From the NCBI GenBank assembly GCA_964528575.1, contig CAZGTQ010000386.1, positions 1-58,443 of the forward strand: a stretch of 58,443 nt of DNA, read 5' to 3'. Source of the stretch: CAZGTQ01 sp964528575. GTDB taxonomy: Bacteria > Planctomycetota > UBA1135 > GCA-002686595. This document shows positions 36,004 to 44,187 of this stretch, in pieces. A program made the position numbers and the translations under genes. How positions within the stretch are numbered: position 1 is the stretch's first letter; each line of letters opens with the position of its first letter. The notes under the pieces are model-generated. The model saw only the letters and a program-made list of their open reading frames with translations, was not told where the DNA came from and did no database searches.

Positions 36004-37437
36004 TTGAAGCTCGGACTCCACCAGTCGCACCGCATGGAACAGCGGCTGATCCAGTCGCCGCAGATGATCCAGGCGATGCAGGTTCTGCAGCTCTCGTCGC
36101 TGGACCTGCAGGAACGGATCGAGCAAGAGCTGATGGAGAACCCGTTCCTCGAGGTCGAGGACACGCGGAGCGAGGACGCCGAGGAGCAGCGTCTGCCCGA
36201 GAACGCGGCGACGAGCGAGACCACCGGCCTGGAGAACATGCTCGACGAGCTCGAGCGGTACGAGCGCGACTACGGCGACGGTCGCGCGCGGGCGGCGAGC
36301 TCGAACGAGGACGGCGACCGCAAGCTCGAGGCGATGGCGAACACGCCGGCGAGCTACCAGAGCCTCGCGGAGGCGCTGATCGGCCAGCTCGCGCTCCTGG
36401 ACCTGACCGAGCGCCAGCGCGAGATCGCGGAGTATCTGATCTGGTCCCTCGACCACCGCGGCTACCTCGCGGAGTCGCTCGAGGAGATCGCCGGGCTGTG
36501 CGAGATCCCGGACGTGACGGTCGAGGAGATCGAGGAGGTCCTGCTCCTGCTCCGCGACCACTACCACCCGGCGCTGGGCGCGCGCGACCTGCGCGAGTGC
36601 CTCTTGCTCCAGATCCACTCGCACCACATCGAGGACGACCTCGTCCGCACGCTGATCAGCGACCACCTCGAGGACATCACGACCAATCGGCTGCCGCGCA
36701 TCGCGAAGCTGACCGAGTGCGACATCGACGACGTGAAGGAGGCGATCGAAGCGATCCGCCACCTCGACCCGGTGCCGGGGCAGGAATACGGCACGTCGCG
36801 CGCGGCGGTGATCACGCCCGACGTGATCGTCGAGGAGACGGAGGAAGACGGGTACGACGTGCGGCTCACGCGCCAGCACATCCCCGAGCTCGCGATCAGC
36901 CCGTCGTACCGCAAGCTCCTCCAGCAGGCGACGAAGGGCGACGGCGTCCAGCAGTGGGTCAAGAAGCGCCTCGAGTCGGCGCGCTGGTTCATCGACGCGA
37001 TCCACCAGCGGCAGAACACGATGCTGCGCATCGCGAAGGCGATCTTCCGCCACCAGGAAGGCTTCCTCGCGAATGGCGTGCGCGCGCTCAAACCGCTGCG
37101 GATGCAGGAGGTCGCGGACGAGGCCGGCGTGCACATCTCGACGGTCAGCCGCGCCGTGTCGGGCAAGTACGCGCAGACCCCGCAGGGCATCCACCCGCTC
37201 AAGTTCTTCTTCACGAGCGGCACGGCGAAGAACAGCGGCGAGGTCGCGAGCCAGGTCAGCATCAAGCACCGCATCCGCGAGATCGTCGCCCAGGAAGACT
37301 CGCAGAACCCGCTGTCGGACGACCAGATCGCCGCGCACCTCGAGAAGCGCGACGGCATCAAGATCGCGCGGCGCACGGTCACCAAGTACCGCAAGGCGCT
37401 CGCGATCCCCTCGTCCAGCCAGCGCCGCGAGTTCTAG
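36004..37437 (+). CDS. rpoN: RNA polymerase sigma-54 factor
   Basis: A 477-residue alternative sigma factor that needs AAA+ activators. The N-terminal activator-interacting region is Gln-rich (LIQSPQMIQAMQVLQLSS), the core-binding region follows, and the C-terminus has the RpoN box ARRTVTKYRK (455-464). The HTH region EVADEAGVHISTVSRAVSGK is typical. A TTG start at 36004, preceded by AAGGGAAAG, is chosen because it restores the standard N-terminus; the next ATG (36034) would cut into the activator region. It stands alone between the exported-protein gene and a lipoprotein. Two sigma-54 activators are encoded in this window, at 31229-32653 and 48245-49678. Confidence 0.96.
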   Translation: MKLGLHQSHRMEQRLIQSPQMIQAMQVLQLSSLDLQERIEQELMENPFLEVEDTRSEDAEEQRLPENAATSETTGLENMLDELERYERDYGDGRARAASSNEDGDRKLEAMANTPASYQSLAEALIGQLALLDLTERQREIAEYLIWSLDHRGYLAESLEEIAGLCEIPDVTVEEIEEVLLLLRDHYHPALGARDLRECLLLQIHSHHIEDDLVRTLISDHLEDITTNRLPRIAKLTECDIDDVKEAIEAIRHLDPVPGQEYGTSRAAVITPDVIVEETEEDGYDVRLTRQHIPELAISPSYRKLLQQATKGDGVQQWVKKRLESARWFIDAIHQRQNTMLRIAKAIFRHQEGFLANGVRALKPLRMQEVADEAGVHISTVSRAVSGKYAQTPQGIHPLKFFFTSGTAKNSGEVASQVSIKHRIREIVAQEDSQNPLSDDQIAAHLEKRDGIKIARRTVTKYRKALAIPSSSQRREF

Positions 37438-37549
37438 GCTGCTCGTTCCCCGAGCCGGCCGCTCGGGCCGCGGCCAGCTCCGCGGCAGCGCGCCCGCGGG
37501 CGCGACGACTTCTCCCGGCGGCGCGGCGGCATCGCGCCCGAGCGGACGC

Positions 37550-37555
37550 TAGACT
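37550..37555 (+). promoter_or_regulatory. -10-like hexamer close to the start of the small lipoprotein gene
   Basis: TAGACT at 37550-37555 lies eleven bases before the ATG at 37567, and no Shine-Dalgarno sequence intervenes. If used, the transcript would have a leader of only a few bases. The rest of the 129-base gap after rpoN is GC-rich with imperfect hairpins (37455-37480) and no T-tract. Confidence 0.3.
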
Positions 37556-37566
37556 TTCGCACTTCG

Positions 37567-38049
37567 ATGCGTCGCTCGACCCTCGGCTGGGGCCTCGGGG
37601 CCCTGTTGTGTGCCACGGTCCTGGCGACGGGGTTCTGCGGCGAGCCGCCGCGCTCCGTCGCGATGGAGCGGGGCCGGCTCGTGGGCATCTGGCGCGCCGA
37701 CGTGGGCATGCTCGTCGCCGAGCGCTACCCCGACGCCAGCCCCACGGAGCTCGCCGAGGTCCGCTCCCGCGCGCTGTGGCAGTGGGACTTCCGGCGCGAC
37801 GGCTCGCTGAACGTCGACATGCGCATCCCGCCGGAGACCGAGCTCTTCGGCCAGGGCTCGTGGGAGATCCTCTCGCGCTCGCCCGACGACGTCGAGTACG
37901 TCGTCCGCATGCAGTTGCGCAGCGGCACCAGCGCGTTCGAGGACACCGAGCTGCTCTTCGAGGACGACGACACGTTCACCATCCCCTCCGCTTCGCTGAC
38001 GTTCCACCGGCACGAGCCGGACGACGAGAACCGTAGACGAGCCCAGTAA
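37567..38049 (+). CDS. Small predicted lipoprotein, unknown function
   Basis: A 160-residue protein. MRRSTLGWGLGALLCATVLA followed by TGFC gives a lipobox-like end with Cys24. The mature part is beta-rich and acidic, with WQWDFRRDGSLNVDM and SGTSAFEDTELLFEDDD, which recalls lipocalin-like or DUF-type lipoproteins that report on residue turnover; no family is assigned. The stop TAA shares one base with the efp start, so it is translationally linked to elongation factor P. Confidence 0.72.
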   Translation: MRRSTLGWGLGALLCATVLATGFCGEPPRSVAMERGRLVGIWRADVGMLVAERYPDASPTELAEVRSRALWQWDFRRDGSLNVDMRIPPETELFGQGSWEILSRSPDDVEYVVRMQLRSGTSAFEDTELLFEDDDTFTIPSASLTFHRHEPDDENRRRAQ

Positions 38050-38615
38050 TGAGCGTCAAGGCCACCGATCTGCGCAAGGGCGCCGTGCTCGAGAAGGACG
38101 ACGACCTCCTGCTCATCACCGAGTACGAGCACCGCACTCCGGGCAACCTGCGCGCGATCATCACGATCAAGACGCGCAGCTTGAAGACGGGCGCGACGAA
38201 CACGATGCGCCTCGCGTCCAGCGACACCCTGGAGGTCGCGTACCTCGACAGGAAGAAGTGCCAGTACCTCTACAAGGACGGTAGCGGCCTCTTCATGTTC
38301 ATGGACACGACGAGCTACGACCAGTTCCCGCTCAACGCGGAGCTCGTCGGCGACCGCATGGGGTTCGTCAAGGAGAACGACGAGATCGAGGTCACGTTCC
38401 ACGGCCCGACGCCGATCGACATCGTGCTCCCCAACCAGGTGATCCTCGAGGTCACCGAGGCCGAGGCCGCGGTCAAGGGCAACACCGCGACGAACGTGAA
38501 GAAGGAAGCGGTCGTCGAGACGGGCCGCGTCGTCAAGGTCCCGATGCACATCGGCGTCGGCGACAAGATCAAGATCAGCACCGACACGGGCGAGTTCCAG
38601 GGCCGCGCGAGCTGA
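38049..38615 (+). CDS. efp: Elongation factor P with Asn at the loop-tip modification position
   Basis: A 188-residue EF-P, which rescues ribosomes stalled at proline runs. The three-domain layout is clear: KOW-like domain (1-65) with TPGNLRAIITIKTRSLKTG, central OB domain with YLYKDGSGLFMFMD, and C-terminal OB domain with TGRVVKVPMHIGVGDKIKI and DTGEF. The length matches E. coli EF-P (188). At the domain I loop tip the PGKG of E. coli is PGNL, so the modified Lys34 corresponds to Asn33. The residue cannot be beta-lysylated, rhamnosylated or aminopentanolated. The ATG overlaps the upstream stop by one base. Confidence 0.95.
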   Translation: MSVKATDLRKGAVLEKDDDLLLITEYEHRTPGNLRAIITIKTRSLKTGATNTMRLASSDTLEVAYLDRKKCQYLYKDGSGLFMFMDTTSYDQFPLNAELVGDRMGFVKENDEIEVTFHGPTPIDIVLPNQVILEVTEAEAAVKGNTATNVKKEAVVETGRVVKVPMHIGVGDKIKISTDTGEFQGRAS

Positions 38616-38648
38616 GGGCCCGTCGGTGAGCTGGCGACCCGCTCCGCG

Positions 38649-40106
38649 TCAGTCGCGCACGTAGACCCAGACGTCGAGGTCGCGCGCCTCGACCGGCACC
38701 TCGAAGCGCGCGACGGCGCGGCAGTCGTCGCGCAGCACCGCCTCGAGCTCGCGCGCGTCGTCGCGCGGCCAGTCCTCGAGCTGCTCGAAGTTGACGACGA
38801 ACCAGATGCGGCGCTCGTGGCGCGCCCACGCGCCGATCTGCGGCGCGCGGAAACGGTCGAGATAGAGCACGCGCTGCAGGTCGCGCACGTCCGTCTTCCC
38901 CGGCGTCAGGTAGTACTCGCCGACCGGCGCCTCCATGCCGAAGATCAGGTCCTCGGGGTCGCGCTCCTCGTCGACCCACAGGTACGCCTCGCGCCAGCGC
39001 GGCCGCTCGCCGTGGCGCACCGCGACGTAGAGGAAGCTGTCGGCGAACAGGGGCAGCGCGAGCACGCCGAGGTACGCGAGGCGCAGGCGCGAGCCGACGA
39101 CGTCCGCGAGCCGCCGCTCGCCCCAGAGCGTCGTGCCGAACGAGCCGACCGGCGCCGCGGCGACGAGCGCGAACCACGGCAGCGCGGTGAAGACGTACTG
39201 CGCGTTCACGCGCACGACGAGCGAGAGGGCGAACGCTCCGCCGAGCGTCGCCGCGCTCACCGCGATCGCGAGCCACTCGAACGGGCCGCGGCGGATCCAC
39301 GCGAGCGCGACGCCCGCGACCAGCCCGGCGCCGAGCGTCGGCGTCAGGTACGCGCCGGTCGAGAGCACGAAGGGCACGGGCGAGCCTTCCGGCCGGATCG
39401 TGCTCCACATGCGCAGGACGCCGAACGCCCACGGCACGGCGACGAGCGCGCCGAGCACGGCGGCGACGGCGAGCCCGCGCCCCGCGCGGCCCGCGACGCC
39501 CGGCACCGGGACGACGAGGCGGTGCACGACGAACGGCGCGAGGACGAGCGCGACGACCGGGATCAGCCCCGAGGGGTGCGCCAGCCCCGCGAGCCCGGCG
39601 ACGAGCAGACCGAGCGCGAGCAGCGCCACCGAGCCGCGCCACAGACCGCGCAGGACGAGCCCGGCCCCGCCCAGCGCGAGGTCCTGGGCGAACGTGTAGA
39701 AGCGCGCCTGCTGCGACCAGTGCAGGTGCCACGGGCTCAGCGCGACGAGCAGCGCCGCCGCCGCCGCGACGCGCCGGCCGGCGAACGGACGGAACGCCCA
39801 GTACGTCAGCGGCACGCCGAGCCAGCCCGCGATCGCGGGCAAGAGGCGCAGCTCGAGCTCGCTCGGCCGCGCGTCGAGTAGCTCGACCCACGCGCCGATC
39901 AGCGCGTAGCCGAGCGGATTGCGCATGCCGTCGCGGTGCAACGCGTCGGCGAGCGTGTAGACCTCGTCGAGCCACAGGCTCCACTGGCCCAGACGCGCGA
40001 ACACGATCGTGCCGAGGACGAGCGCTGCGACGAGCAGCGCGCGAGCGACCGGATCGGCGCCGCCCGGTGCTCCCGCGCGGACGGGCGAGGAAGGAGGCCG
40101 CGTCAC
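38649..40106 (-). CDS. GT39/ArnT-like membrane glycosyltransferase family protein
   Basis: A 485-residue polytopic membrane protein with about nine hydrophobic helices between residues 20 and 345. The first periplasmic loop has QWSLWLDEVYTLADAL, the Asp-Glu pair typical of GT39/PMT-like and ArnT-like transferases that use polyprenyl-phosphate sugars. The C-terminal 150 residues are soluble and periplasmic, with RWREAYLWVDEERDPED. A GTG start is used; no strong ribosome site precedes it. It is convergent with efp and divergent (73 bases) from the PEGA lipoprotein. The acceptor (protein, lipid A or polysaccharide) is unknown. Confidence 0.82.
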   Translation of the reverse strand: MTRPPSSPVRAGAPGGADPVARALLVAALVLGTIVFARLGQWSLWLDEVYTLADALHRDGMRNPLGYALIGAWVELLDARPSELELRLLPAIAGWLGVPLTYWAFRPFAGRRVAAAAALLVALSPWHLHWSQQARFYTFAQDLALGGAGLVLRGLWRGSVALLALGLLVAGLAGLAHPSGLIPVVALVLAPFVVHRLVVPVPGVAGRAGRGLAVAAVLGALVAVPWAFGVLRMWSTIRPEGSPVPFVLSTGAYLTPTLGAGLVAGVALAWIRRGPFEWLAIAVSAATLGGAFALSLVVRVNAQYVFTALPWFALVAAAPVGSFGTTLWGERRLADVVGSRLRLAYLGVLALPLFADSFLYVAVRHGERPRWREAYLWVDEERDPEDLIFGMEAPVGEYYLTPGKTDVRDLQRVLYLDRFRAPQIGAWARHERRIWFVVNFEQLEDWPRDDARELEAVLRDDCRAVARFEVPVEARDLDVWVYVRD

Positions 40107-40179
40107 GCGGCGAAGAGAGCAAAGCGGGGGCGCGGGAGCAAGCTTGCGCGCGCTCGCGCGGCCGCGCAGACTGGCCGCC

Positions 40180-40578
40180 ATGCGTTCGATCGCCGCGCTC
40201 GTCCTCGCCGGAGCGCTCGCCTCCTGCGTGCAGTACCAGAGCGCGGAGGGCGTTTCGCTGTCGAGCACTCCGCCCGGCGCCGAGATCTTCATCGACGGCC
40301 GGCCGTCGGGCTACGTCACTCCGGCGCTGATCGAGCTCGACCGCGGCGATCAGCACGTCGTCGAGCTGTGGCTCGAGGGGTTCGAGGTCGCGCGCCGCCT
40401 GCTCGTGCCCGGCGACGAGGTCAAGGACCTCGTGTACTGGCGCGACACCGACCGCTTCCCGATCCACTTCCCCTACGTGGACACGCTGCCGTTCGAGGAC
40501 TTCTTCATGCCGGTCAAGCTCGACGGCGACCTCGAGCCGACGCGCATCCACGTGCGGATGCGGCTCGCGAGCGAATGA
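40180..40578 (+). CDS. PEGA-domain lipoprotein
   Basis: A 132-residue protein with a signal ending in ALASC (Cys15). Residues 24-70 form a PEGA domain: LSSTPPGAEIFIDGRPSG and VTPALIELDRGDQHVVEL. The remaining part, DTDRFPIHFPYVDTLPFEDF, resembles tails of small planctomycete PEGA lipoproteins. PEGA domains often occur in surface or S-layer-linked proteins. The stop overlaps the gmhB start (ATGA, 40575-40578). Confidence 0.85.
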   Translation: MRSIAALVLAGALASCVQYQSAEGVSLSSTPPGAEIFIDGRPSGYVTPALIELDRGDQHVVELWLEGFEVARRLLVPGDEVKDLVYWRDTDRFPIHFPYVDTLPFEDFFMPVKLDGDLEPTRIHVRMRLASE

Positions 40579-41186
40579 CGCCGCGCGCGGGCGTGTTCCT
40601 CGACCGCGACGGCACGATCCTGCGCGAGATCGACTACCTCGCCGATCCCGAGCGCGTCGAGCTCGAGCCCGGCGCCGCGCGTGCGATCGCGCGGCTGAAC
40701 GCGGCGGACCTCGCGGTCGTCGTCGTCACCAACCAGAGCGGCATCGCGCGCGGCCTGCTCGACGAGGCTCGCCTCGCCGCCGTCCACGCGCGCATGGCGC
40801 AGCGGCTCGCCGCCGAGGGCGCGCGCGTCGACCTCGTGCTCCACTGTCCGCACCACCCCGAGATCGGCGCGCCGCCCTGGCGCGGCGCGTGCGCCTGCCG
40901 CAAGCCGCTCCCGGGCATGATCGTCGAGGGAGCGCGCCGGCTCGGCCTCGACCTCCCGCGCTCCTGGACGGTCGGCGACGCGGAGCGCGACCTCGATGCC
41001 GGGCTCGCCGCCGGCACGCGGGCCGTGCTCGTCGCGACCGGCAAGGGCGCCGCAGCGCACCGCCGCCTCGCTGCAGCCGGCCGCGAGCACCGCTTCGTCC
41101 CCGACCTCGCCGCCGCCGTCGACCTCGTCCTCGCGGATGCAACCGGCCCGGACATCGGACGACGAGCGCGACGAGGAGGTCTCTGA
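40575..41186 (+). CDS. gmhB: D-glycero-D-manno-heptose 1,7-bisphosphate 7-phosphatase family (HAD)
   Basis: A 203-residue HAD phosphatase. The nucleophile motif is FLDRDGT (Asp10, Asp12), motif II is VVTNQSG, and the zinc-binding loop has C91-x-H93 (CPHHPE) with C106-x-C108 (CACRKP). The Lys-Pro of RKPLPGM and the final GDAERDL (motif IV) complete it. GmhB removes the 7-phosphate during ADP-heptose synthesis for LPS core; histidinol phosphatase is the close alternative. It is coupled to the PEGA lipoprotein by a 4-base overlap and no other heptose genes are in the window. Confidence 0.9.
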   Translation: MTPRAGVFLDRDGTILREIDYLADPERVELEPGAARAIARLNAADLAVVVVTNQSGIARGLLDEARLAAVHARMAQRLAAEGARVDLVLHCPHHPEIGAPPWRGACACRKPLPGMIVEGARRLGLDLPRSWTVGDAERDLDAGLAAGTRAVLVATGKGAAAHRRLAAAGREHRFVPDLAAAVDLVLADATGPDIGRRARRGGL

Positions 41187-41203
41187 GGAGCGACGGCTTC
41201 CGG

Positions 41204-41209
41204 TAGGAT
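41204..41209 (+). promoter_or_regulatory. -10-like hexamer six bases before the propeller-like lipoprotein start
   Basis: TAGGAT (41204-41209) is separated from the ATG at 41216 by six bases (CCAGTC), which would place the transcription start on the A of the start codon. No Shine-Dalgarno sequence is present between them. The -35 side is weak. Confidence 0.35.
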
Positions 41210-41215
41210 CCAGTC

Positions 41216-43123
41216 ATGCAGGCACGCCGACCCGTCCGCGTTCGGGCCTCGCTCGCCCTCCCGCTCGTCCTCGCGCTCGCGCTGGCGACCAACGCCTGCA
41301 CCGGCGTCGCCGCGCTGCTCTACGACGATTACGACGACGAGAAGGACGACGAGGACCCCGACGTCATCCGCTTCTTCGCCGTGACCGGCACGGAGACGCA
41401 GCCGGCGCTGATCTCGTTCGTGCTCGAGACCGACGCGGTGCCCGAGCCCGCGGACCCGACGGCGCCGTACTCGGTCGAGATCCAGTTCCGCATGCGCGTG
41501 CCGCAGCCCGACGGCTCGTTCAAGGAGGCGCCGCTGACGGGGCTCTTCACCGGCGGGGCGATCCCGAACCCGGCGACGTTCTCGTTCGCCGCCGACGCGG
41601 GCTTCAACATCAACTGGCCGTTCAACAACGAGCCGCTGCTCCCCGACGACAACAGCCTCTTCAAGGACGTCACGGTGTTCGCGAAGGTGATCGGCTACAT
41701 CGAGGCGCCGGTGATCGGCGTCAACGCCGCCGTCGTCTCGCTCGGCTTCCCGACCGTCGGGTCGCCTGCGCCCGACGAGCCGCCGAGCGCGCTCGTCGTG
41801 CGGGCCGAGCCCGGACCGCGCGATGCGCCGGCGCCGGACGTCCACGTCGAGGTGCTCACGAGCGATCCCGAGGGCGCCGACCTGGTCACGCTCGTGCAGT
41901 GGGCCGAGCGCGGCGGACCGTTCGCGCCCGCGCCGGCGACGGCGGACGAGCTCGGCGCGGCGCTGTCGCTGCCGGACGCCGCCGAGCGGCTGGGACTGGC
42001 CCGGCCGGGCCCCCTCGCGCACGGGCGCGGCGCGCGCGCGCTCGCGCGCGCGCTCGACGAGCTGGAGGGCGAGTCGCACGCGGCGCTCGCGCTCGAGCTG
42101 CTGCGCTGGGGCGGCCTGCCGCGCGCGCTGGGGCTTGCGCGGCCGAGCCCGATCGACGTGCTCCCGCTCGACGGCGGGCTCGCGCTGCTCGTGCTCGAGG
42201 CGCCCGCCCCCGATGCCTGGCGGCTCGTCGCGCTCGACGTGGCGCACCCGTCCGACGCGCGCGTGCTCGCGAGCGGCGCGGGCGCGCGCCCGCTGGCGCT
42301 CGTCCCCGACCCGGGCTCGCCCGCGGCGCTGGTCGCCGAGAGCGTGCCCGGCGGCTGGCGGCTCGTCCGCGTCCCGCTCGACGCGCCCGGTGCCGCCGTC
42401 GTCGCATTCGACTCGCGCCAGCACGGGCTGCCGCCGGACCTGCGCGACCTCGCCGCGCGCCCCGGCGGTCCGCTGCTCGCTCTCGCAGGCGCGGACGTGC
42501 TCGCGTTCGACGCGACCCTCGCCGCGCCCAGGGCGTTCCCGGGCTCGCTCCCGCTCGGCGCGGCTCCGGATGCGCTCGCGGTCGGAACGGATGGCGCGGC
42601 GCTCGTCGCGCGCGACGGCTGGGTCGAGCGCGTCGAGCCCGAGGGCGACGTCGGGCGGCTCTTCGCGCTGCGCGGCGTGCGCGCGCTCGCGCGGGACGGC
42701 GAGCGGATCGTCGCGCTCGCCGACGACGCCGACGCGCGCGCGCTCTGGACCTGGGCACCGGGCGACGCCGGGCCGGCGCGGCTCGGCGCCGTCCCCGCCG
42801 ACGCACGCGCCCCGCGCACGGGAGCGGACGACGCTCTCGCTTTCGCGCTGCCCGGCGCCGGCGACGTCGCGCTCGCCGGCGGGCTCGCCGCGCGCCTCCC
42901 GCTCGCCGCGGCGGGCCGGCTCGTCGCTGCGGACGGGCCGCTCGGCGCGTGGCGCATCGTCGCGCGTCCCGCGCTCCTCCCCGCCCCGCCCGGGACGCAG
43001 CGCTCGCGCTGGCTCGTGCCCGCCGGGGACTCGCTGCGCGTGCGCGCCGTGCCGTACGACGCCGCCCGCGGCGCCGCCGGCGAGCGCGCGGTCGCGCCCG
43101 CCGAGACGTCTCAGGGCAAGTAG
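41216..43123 (+). CDS. Large predicted lipoprotein, propeller-like, unknown function
   Basis: A 635-residue protein not recognised. The signal ends in ALATNAC (Cys28), then an acidic spacer (DDYDDEKDDEDPD) and a domain at about 45-200 with VIRFFAVTGTETQPALISF, GFNINWPFNNEP and an Ig-like tail. The rest consists of Ala/Asp/Leu-rich repeats of about 40-50 residues (VLPLDGGLALLVLEA, VLAFDATLAAPRAF, ERIVALADDADA) that look like blades of a beta-propeller. The last codons lie in an 18-bp tandem duplication shared with the convergent FemAB gene. The preceding gmhB stop is 30 bases away. Confidence 0.65.
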   Translation: MQARRPVRVRASLALPLVLALALATNACTGVAALLYDDYDDEKDDEDPDVIRFFAVTGTETQPALISFVLETDAVPEPADPTAPYSVEIQFRMRVPQPDGSFKEAPLTGLFTGGAIPNPATFSFAADAGFNINWPFNNEPLLPDDNSLFKDVTVFAKVIGYIEAPVIGVNAAVVSLGFPTVGSPAPDEPPSALVVRAEPGPRDAPAPDVHVEVLTSDPEGADLVTLVQWAERGGPFAPAPATADELGAALSLPDAAERLGLARPGPLAHGRGARALARALDELEGESHAALALELLRWGGLPRALGLARPSPIDVLPLDGGLALLVLEAPAPDAWRLVALDVAHPSDARVLASGAGARPLALVPDPGSPAALVAESVPGGWRLVRVPLDAPGAAVVAFDSRQHGLPPDLRDLAARPGGPLLALAGADVLAFDATLAAPRAFPGSLPLGAAPDALAVGTDGAALVARDGWVERVEPEGDVGRLFALRGVRALARDGERIVALADDADARALWTWAPGDAGPARLGAVPADARAPRTGADDALAFALPGAGDVALAGGLAARLPLAAAGRLVAADGPLGAWRIVARPALLPAPPGTQRSRWLVPAGDSLRVRAVPYDAARGAAGERAVAPAETSQGK

Positions 43124-43141
43124 ACGTCTCAGGGCAAGTAG
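43106..43141. repeat. Perfect 18-bp tandem duplication at a convergent gene junction
   Basis: The same 18 bases (ACGTCTCAGGGCAAGTAG) occur twice in a row at 43106-43123 and 43124-43141. The first copy encodes the last six codons, including the TAG, of the rightward lipoprotein. The second copy contains the last codons and the TGA (43131-43129, minus strand) of the leftward FemAB gene. A single copy would make the two coding ends overlap. Confidence 0.9.
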
Positions 43142-44187
43142 CGCGAGAGCCGGTTCGACAGCCGTCGCACGAGCCACTGCGGCATGCGCGACCAGGTGCG
43201 GCGCAGCACGCGCGTCCGCGGGTTCGACGGCGTGAACGAGGGCAGTTGGCGGTGCCGCACGAGATGGTAGCGGTAGTGCAGCGGCACGGGCTCGAAGCCC
43301 TGGTGGACCTTGAAGTCGAACGCGCCGGCACCCTTGCGGCTGCGGCCGAAATCGAAGCGCCGGTACCCCTGGCGCACGCCCCACTCCTGGAGCGCGAGGT
43401 ACATGAAGTTGCTCGCGCTGACCGTGCGGTCGACCCCGGGCGCGGTGCCGGCGTAGTACGCGATGAGCGTGTCCCCGAACGCGAACGACATGACCGCGGC
43501 GACCGGCTCGCGGCCCTGGCGCACGAGGTGCACGTGCGCATCGCGGCCGAACTCGTCGAGCAGCTCGCGGAAGTACGTCGGCGGCATCCCAGGCGACCCC
43601 AGGCCGTGCTTGTTGCGCAGGAACAGGCGGTAGAGGTCCTCGACGTACCACTCCCCGCGCGAAATCTCGAGGCCGTGCCGCGTGCGCGCCTTGCGCGCCT
43701 CCGCGCGCGCCTTCTTCGGCATGCGCGCGAGCACGTCCTCCTCCTTCGCCGGCAGGTCCTTGATGAACGTCCAGTAGAGGTCGGTCGCGACGAGCCCGTC
43801 GGTCAGCGCCGCCGGCTCGGGCTCGTGGAGGTAGCGCAGCTCGAGGTGGCCGACGCGGTCGCGCTCGGCGAGCTCGACCGCCGCGGCGACGAGCGCCCGC
43901 TCGGCGGCGTGGTCGAGCCCGATCGCGCCGCCGTACACGGCGTACGGCATCGAGATCAGCGAGCGCACGCCGAGGAGCGCCGGACAACGCATGAGCGGGA
44001 GCACGCCCGCGAGCTCGCCGCCGCGGAACGCGAGCAGGTCGGCGGGGTCGTGGCCGAAGACGCGCTCGACGACGCGCCGCCATCCCGCGAGATGGAAGAA
44101 CGTGCCGCGCTCGTGCGCTCGCACGAACGCGTCGCGGGCCTCGTCGTCGGCCGACGTGCCCGGACGGATCTCGACGGAAGCGCTCAT
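43129..44187 (-). CDS. FemAB-like GNAT protein, XrtA/PEP-CTERM-associated type
   Basis: A 352-residue protein with two GNAT-like halves. Recognisable segments are FFHLAGWRRVVERVFGHD, LPLMRCPALLGVRSLISMPY, RMPKKARAEARKARTRHGL, KHGLGSPGMPPTYFREL and the C-terminal FDFGRSRKGAGAFDFKVHQG. This pattern matches FemAB-family proteins found with XrtA exosortase and exopolysaccharide genes, rather than true peptidoglycan FemX. The activity is unknown; aminoacyl or acyl transfer to a polysaccharide or lipid carrier is inferred. It overlaps the GT2-like gene by an ATGA (44184-44187) and ends in the 18-bp tandem duplication. Confidence 0.87.
   Translation of the reverse strand: MSASVEIRPGTSADDEARDAFVRAHERGTFFHLAGWRRVVERVFGHDPADLLAFRGGELAGVLPLMRCPALLGVRSLISMPYAVYGGAIGLDHAAERALVAAAVELAERDRVGHLELRYLHEPEPAALTDGLVATDLYWTFIKDLPAKEEDVLARMPKKARAEARKARTRHGLEISRGEWYVEDLYRLFLRNKHGLGSPGMPPTYFRELLDEFGRDAHVHLVRQGREPVAAVMSFAFGDTLIAYYAGTAPGVDRTVSASNFMYLALQEWGVRQGYRRFDFGRSRKGAGAFDFKVHQGFEPVPLHYRYHLVRHRQLPSFTPSNPRTRVLRRTWSRMPQWLVRRLSNRLSRYLP

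Noticed and set aside
36004..36036. rpoN starting at the ATG at 36034
   Set aside because: It would remove the first ten residues of the conserved activator-interacting region; the TTG at 36004 has a purine-rich ribosome site.
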